A stretch of 64,000 nt of DNA from Sedimentitalea sp042687825 (GTDB lineage: Bacteria > Pseudomonadota > Alphaproteobacteria > Rhodobacterales > Rhodobacteraceae), in assembly GCF_042687825.1 (NCBI RefSeq), contig NZ_JBHUQE010000008.1, positions 86,373 through 150,372 of the forward strand, written 5' to 3'. The first letter of the stretch is position 1, and each line of letters begins with the position of its first letter. The notes under the pieces are model-generated. The model was not told where the DNA came from and ran no database searches. It was given only the letters and a program-made list of their open reading frames with translations. Of this stretch, positions 60,284 to 64,000 are shown piece by piece. The position numbers and the translations under genes were made by a program.

Positions 60284-60834
60284 CCAAGCAGTCGGACCCA
60301 AAGGACGAACTGGTCGTGCACCTGCCCGCGATGCGCGCCTTCGCGATGAGCCTGACGCGAAACTCTGCGATCGCGGACGATCTTGTTCAGGACACGGTCG
60401 TCAAAGCCTGGAGCAATCTGGACAAGTTCAAGCAGGGCACGAACCTGCGCGCGTGGTTGTTCACGATTTTGCGAAATACCTTCTACTCGCATCACCGAAA
60501 GCGTCGCCGAGAGGTCGAAGATCCTGAAGGCATAATGGCCGACAAGCTCTCCCGAAAACCGGACCATGACGGCAGGCTCGCGCTGGATGATTTCAAGAGC
60601 GCATTCGCGCAGCTGACCGCAGAACAGCGCGAAGCTTTGGTACTGGTCGGCGCCGAAGGATTTTCCTATGAAGAGGCTGCCGAGATGTGTGGCTGTGCCG
60701 TCGGTACGATCAAAAGCCGCGCCAATCGCGCAAGAAAGAATCTGGCGGAACTGATGCATCTGGATGATGAAAGCGACCTTGAACTAACAGATTCTGCCAC
60801 ACTTGCTGTTGTGACGGGGCCTTCGGGCGCATGA
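60280..60834 (+). CDS. ecfG: EcfG, general stress response sigma factor
   Basis: EcfG directs RNA polymerase to GGAAC-N16-CGTT promoters. The 184-aa protein has region 2 (SLTRNSAIADDLVQDTVVKA and NLRAWLFTILRNTFYSHHRK) and region 4 (LTAEQREALVLVGAEGFSYE then MCGCAVGTIKSRANRAR). The start is a GTG overlapping the nepR stop. The next gene, a histidine kinase, also overlaps (ATGA), so NepR, EcfG and the kinase are co-translated. Confidence 0.95.
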   Translation: MTKQSDPKDELVVHLPAMRAFAMSLTRNSAIADDLVQDTVVKAWSNLDKFKQGTNLRAWLFTILRNTFYSHHRKRRREVEDPEGIMADKLSRKPDHDGRLALDDFKSAFAQLTAEQREALVLVGAEGFSYEEAAEMCGCAVGTIKSRANRARKNLAELMHLDDESDLELTDSATLAVVTGPSGA

Positions 60835-62567
60835 CCGCAAACGCGTGGCTGCGCAGGTTTCGCGCCCGGCCACGGCTTGCGATACAACTCATCGCAGTCT
60901 TGTCTGTCGCCATTCTGCCCCTGGGTCTGATTTCGATATACCAGACGTCAAAAGTTCTGGAAGAGGCCCGCGCGCTTTCCGAAATCGCGCTGCTTGACCG
61001 CACGCGTCGCGCCGCCGCGGAAGAGCGCGAACTGATCCAGTCCGCCTTTGGCGCTGTCGAGGCGATCAGCGCCGCAGCCAGAGTGTTCCAGGGCAAGCTT
61101 GAAGGTTGCGACCGTATTCTCGAACAACTGATTGTGCACGACAGAAGATACATTTTTGCCGGGTTCGTGAACACCGAAGGCCAGATGACCTGTTCATCAA
61201 CGCAGGAACGGACTGACCTGAGCCAATCCGCATTTTTCAGAGACCTGATTTCGAGGCCCGAGATGCGCGTTGGTGCTCAGCCAATGTCCGCTCTGGGCGG
61301 GGGTTTTGCGCTGAATGTCAGCGTACCGGTGACCGATAACGAAAATCTTGTCGGATATGCCTGGATTTCGATTCCGCTGAAGCTTGCGAATAAACTGCTT
61401 CTGGAAAATGGCGAAGCGACAGACCTTCTGGTTTTCAACAGCGACGGTGAGATCCTCGCAACCGAGTCGTTTTCGGACGACCGCCGCAAGATATTGCCGC
61501 AGAATCGTACATTGGCCGAATTGGCAGATCACCAGTCACAGACATTCCGTGCGGTAAATCGTGCCGGCGAGGTTCGGGATTTTGCCGTCGAAGCGATCGC
61601 AAACGGCACGGTCTTTGTGCTGGGCAGCTGGGAGCCGCGCATACAACGGGCATTATTGGGGCGCGGGGAATCTGTCGCGCTGTACTTTCCACTTCTTATG
61701 TGGATCGCCGGGATGCTTGTTGCCTATTTCGGGATTAATCGCCTGGTGATCAGGCATGTGCGCCGGTTGCGTCACTGGATGCGCCTTTATGCCGGTGGCC
61801 AGACTGATTTCCGTGATGCGGCCCTCCTCAACGCGCCCGAAGAACTTGAAGCGGTTGCCGGCGCTTTCCGCTCGATGACGGCACGGCTGGCAGAGCAGGA
61901 TCGTCTGTTGAAAGACGATCTGGAAGAGAAAACCACGTTGCTGCGCGAGGTTCATCACCGCGTCAAAAACAATCTGCAACTGATTTCCAGCATCATGAAC
62001 ATCCAGATCAGAAACGCGTCGGGTGACGAGGCTAAGCTTGTGCTGCGACGGGTGCAGGACAGGGTGATGGCCCTCTCGGCTATTCACAGATATCTCTACC
62101 TGTCTCGCAAACTTTCCATGGTACGGGCAGATCAGCTTCTGGATGACATCATCAAACAGCTGGTGGTTGTCGGCACCATCGATGAGCCGGAAAATCAGGT
62201 AACGATCGCGACCGATTTCAGCCCGGTCGAAATCATGCCGGACCAGTCCGTGCCGCTGACACTGCTGGCCACCGAAGCCGCCATGAACGCCGTCAAGTAT
62301 TGCGGTGCCGCGGCTGGTGAAAAACCCTGGATCAACATCGTACTCCGAGATCTGGGGCAGGATCGCATCGCACTGAGCGTCGTGAATTCCCGCGTCCAAC
62401 CCGATCGTACCGAACCGGAAGGCGATACCAATGCGACTGGTTTGGGATCGCGTCTGATCGAGTCCTTTGTGTCGCAACTGGACGGCAGCCTTGAGGTTGT
62501 CACCCGTCAGGACCGTTTCGAACTCCACGTGAGCTTCACTTTGATGCGCGAGACGGAAGACGACTAA
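60831..62567 (+). CDS. PhyK-like HisKA_2 sensor histidine kinase
   Basis: A 578-aa sensor kinase likely to phosphorylate PhyR. A first membrane helix (about 17-40, IQLIAVLSVAILPLGLISIY) is followed by a periplasmic sensor of about 235 residues. A second helix (about 283-305, LYFPLLMWIAGMLVAYFGI) precedes a HAMP-like linker. HisKA_2 has the phospho-His in LREVHHRVKNNLQLISSIM near residue 375. The ATP domain contains TLLATEAAMNAVKYCGAA and GLGSRLIESFVSQLDG. The kinase overlaps ecfG by 4 bp. The ligand of the sensor domain is unknown. Confidence 0.92.
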   Translation: MTANAWLRRFRARPRLAIQLIAVLSVAILPLGLISIYQTSKVLEEARALSEIALLDRTRRAAAEERELIQSAFGAVEAISAAARVFQGKLEGCDRILEQLIVHDRRYIFAGFVNTEGQMTCSSTQERTDLSQSAFFRDLISRPEMRVGAQPMSALGGGFALNVSVPVTDNENLVGYAWISIPLKLANKLLLENGEATDLLVFNSDGEILATESFSDDRRKILPQNRTLAELADHQSQTFRAVNRAGEVRDFAVEAIANGTVFVLGSWEPRIQRALLGRGESVALYFPLLMWIAGMLVAYFGINRLVIRHVRRLRHWMRLYAGGQTDFRDAALLNAPEELEAVAGAFRSMTARLAEQDRLLKDDLEEKTTLLREVHHRVKNNLQLISSIMNIQIRNASGDEAKLVLRRVQDRVMALSAIHRYLYLSRKLSMVRADQLLDDIIKQLVVVGTIDEPENQVTIATDFSPVEIMPDQSVPLTLLATEAAMNAVKYCGAAAGEKPWINIVLRDLGQDRIALSVVNSRVQPDRTEPEGDTNATGLGSRLIESFVSQLDGSLEVVTRQDRFELHVSFTLMRETEDD

Positions 62568-62602
62568 GAAATACCTGTTGTCAAAGATTTTTTCGACCGG
62601 AT

Positions 62603-62627
62603 GGAACCGGTGCCGCCCAGGCGCGTT
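62603..62627 (+). promoter_or_regulatory. EcfG-type promoter of entericidin
   Basis: GGAAC (62603-62607), 16 bp, CGTT (62624-62627) on the plus strand, 33 bp before the entericidin ATG. Confidence 0.85.
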
Positions 62628-62660
62628 GATCCCCCACAAGAAGACAAACGGAGTGTAAAC

Positions 62661-62792
62661 ATGACCCGCTTGAAATCATTCATCCTGTTGTTCGCCATCG
62701 TCACAGGCGTCACAGCCTGCGAGACCATCGAGGGCGCAGGGCGCGATATTGAAGATGCAGGTCAAGCCATCAGCGACGCAGCAGAAGAGTAA
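62661..62792 (+). CDS. Entericidin-family lipoprotein
   Basis: A 43-aa lipoprotein: MTRLKSFILLFAIVTGVTAC gives a signal peptide with a lipobox ending in the acylated Cys, then ETIEGAGRDIEDAGQAISDA. Entericidins are stress-induced membrane lipoproteins, often an antidote-toxin pair, but only one is seen here. The exact EcfG promoter lies 33 bp upstream of the start. Confidence 0.9.
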   Translation: MTRLKSFILLFAIVTGVTACETIEGAGRDIEDAGQAISDAAEE

Positions 62793-63026
62793 GCGTCGTC
62801 ACGCCTGCGTCCGTCAATGAACGCATCTTTATCCAGCAGTCTCAAATAGGCGCGGCCTCGGTATCGGCTCAGCCAGCATCAACCGACTTTCAGCCCATGG
62901 CCGAAGGCGCGATCAGGGGTGGGCTCGTCGTCGTCAATAGCTGCGGGATCCCCCGGACGAACACAAGAGAGCCGAGTGCGATCTCGGCCAATCCAAATGT
63001 TTTACCTAATACAAGGAAACGAACAG

Positions 63027-63215
63027 ATGACCGATTCAACAGGCAACAACTCAAACGGGAGCAACGCCGGAGCATTCATTCTGGGCGGCGTGGTTGTAGC
63101 GCTGGCAGTCCTTGCGTGGGTCGTCCTTGGAGGTGGCTTTCAGGCCGACCAACCTGACATAAGCGTCGAAGTGCCAGGCGTTGGCGCAATTGAAGGTGAA
63201 GTCAAAAGCGACTGA
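63027..63215 (+). CDS. Small single-TM protein, unknown function
   Basis: A 62-aa protein: a polar N-terminus (MTDSTGNNSNGSNAG), one transmembrane helix (AFILGGVVVALAVLAWVVLG) and an acidic tail (DQPDISVEVPGVGAIEGEVK). AAGGAAACG precedes the ATG at 63027. No family is recognised. No GGAAC element lies directly upstream, but entericidin transcription could read through. Confidence 0.7.
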   Translation: MTDSTGNNSNGSNAGAFILGGVVVALAVLAWVVLGGGFQADQPDISVEVPGVGAIEGEVKSD

Positions 63216-63253
63216 CACTGCATATCACAAGACGCGTTGCCCTTCCCCCGTCA

Positions 63254-63937
63254 TTAGGGCCGACTTGATCTGGAATCTTCCGGTTGGGTGACCCGCTCCC
63301 CTTTGTCGGAGCACCCGGCTGGAGATTTTCCGGGGGTTTGAACTCTGGGCGGCCTGCCCAGACCTGAGCCGTTTAGCAGCGAGATCGGAGATTCGTTCCC
63401 GATTGCGCTGTGGGGTCGTACTTCGTTGTCGTCTCTGCGCCAGTCCTCCATTTTGTGCGGGCGTCATCAAGGCTCATGAACCAATGGGTGTTCAGGCATT
63501 CCGCGCGGAACTTGCCGTTGAAGCTGTAGATGAATGCATTGTCGGTTGGCTTGCCCGGCCGTGAGAAGTCCAGCGTGACACCTTTCTGGTAGGCCCAGAG
63601 ATCGAAGTCACGTGATACAAACTCAGACCCTTGATCGACGNGTGCGGGCGTCATCAAGGCTCATGAACCAATGGGTGTTCAGGCATTCCGCGCGGAACTT
63701 GCCGTTGAAGCTGTAGATGAATGCATTGTCGGTTGGCTTGCCCGGCCGTGAGAAGTCCAGCGTGACACCTTTCTGGTAGGCCCAGAGATCGAAGTCACGT
63801 GATACAAACTCAGACCCTTGATCGACGCGGATCGACTTTGGATAGCCTGTCCGGGCGCAGACTTGTTCTAATGTTTGTACGACATCCTCACCGCGATAGC
63901 TGTCAGTCCCCCGGACTGTTTGCTGATCCCTCCTCAC
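63254..63937 (-). pseudogene. IS3-family transposase OrfB remnant
   Basis: C-terminal integrase-core text of an IS3-type transposase: RVDQGSEFVSRDFDLWAYQK, TLDFSRPGKPTDNAFI, FRAECLNTHWFMSLDDAR and, in another frame, WRRDDNEVRPHSAIGNESPI. The two parts are split by a missing base in the T-run at 63451-63454. The catalytic Glu of the DDE triad, normally in IESFNG, reads Tyr (IYSFNG). The middle is duplicated around the N at 63641 (assembly join). Upstream, beyond about 63905, the sequence no longer resembles the transposase, so the element is also cut at its 5' side. Confidence 0.8.
63455..63827. repeat. 186-bp direct repeat across an N: assembly join
   Basis: 63455-63640 and 63642-63827 are identical and adjoin the N at 63641. 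The pattern is that of two contigs whose ends overlap but were not merged, so the real genome probably carries one copy. Confidence 0.9.
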
Positions 63938-64000
63938 CTGATGTTTGCGGGTTCTGACAACGGATATGCCGTTCTGGTGTCAATCGGCATTGAACTTTGA

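Noticed and set aside
63455..63827. True tandem duplication of 186 bp
   Set aside because: The copies are identical and meet at a single N, as expected for unmerged contig ends.

Overview
The window is a GC-rich chromosomal segment of an alphaproteobacterium, most probably a Rhodobacteraceae (Roseobacter-group) species. Evidence for this is CcrM, the PhyR-NepR-EcfG general stress response, a DUF2125 protein, a DUF4170 gene between a pmbA/imp pair and lpxK, an NDUFA9-like oxidoreductase, and an AlkB of marine alphaproteobacterial type. It looks like a draft assembly: a single N at 63641 joins two copies of the same 186 bp.

Layout. 1-6040: DUF2125 protein (5' cut), PmbA, inositol-phosphatase family enzyme, DUF4170, a Kdo-transferase-like protein and LpxK, all on +. 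6169-11622: DsbA-like oxidoreductase, DUF721, MutY, AlkB, CcrM and RNase HII. 11715-13414: three small envelope proteins of unknown function. 13451-16443: a divergent nitric-oxide-type locus. On the minus strand it has truncated haemoglobin, an AhpD-like protein, DUF488 and 5-formyl-THF cyclo-ligase. On the plus strand it has an NsrR-like repressor, a 77-aa protein and DUF6522. A palindromic operator candidate lies between the two arms. 16972-23191: a giant periplasmic coiled-coil protein, an orphan TAXI binding protein and a convergent membrane AAA ATPase of ExeA type with a Sel1 repeat. 23370-31598: SDR, methyltransferase, a CaiD/acyl-CoA synthetase/acyl-CoA dehydrogenase set, a broken sterol-desaturase-like gene, LysR and VOC. 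31685-38453: adenine deaminase and AMP nucleosidase (purine salvage), HU, a DMT exporter, glutathione peroxidase and MsrB-MsrA. 38469-52456: HyuA-like, QueG, GST, MtgA, a glutamate synthase operon (gltD-secreted protein-GFA-gltB), UppP and the NDUFA9-like protein, followed by tRNA-Leu(CAG).

52750-63215 differs in character. It is less GC-rich to the eye and is made mainly of small stress and membrane genes around the general stress response core. phyR diverges from nepR-ecfG-histidine kinase. Around it lie Dps, DUF1328, DUF883, a holin-like membrane protein, a PLDc_N protein, entericidin, DUF533, a Crp/Fnr regulator and a degenerate receiver protein. Five exact GGAAC-N16-CGTT promoters (the EcfG consensus) lie about 30-36 bp upstream of phyR, the DUF883 gene, the DUF1328 gene, the PLDc_N gene and the entericidin gene. 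nepR has a near match, and crp and the DUF533 gene have CATT variants. The segment therefore reads as a self-contained general stress response island. It ends at 63225-64000 in the remains of an IS3-family transposase and the assembly join.

The best candidates for little-described biology are the stress island (especially its receiver-like protein, its candidate small RNA and its unknown membrane peptides) and the coiled-coil/TAXI/ATPase locus.
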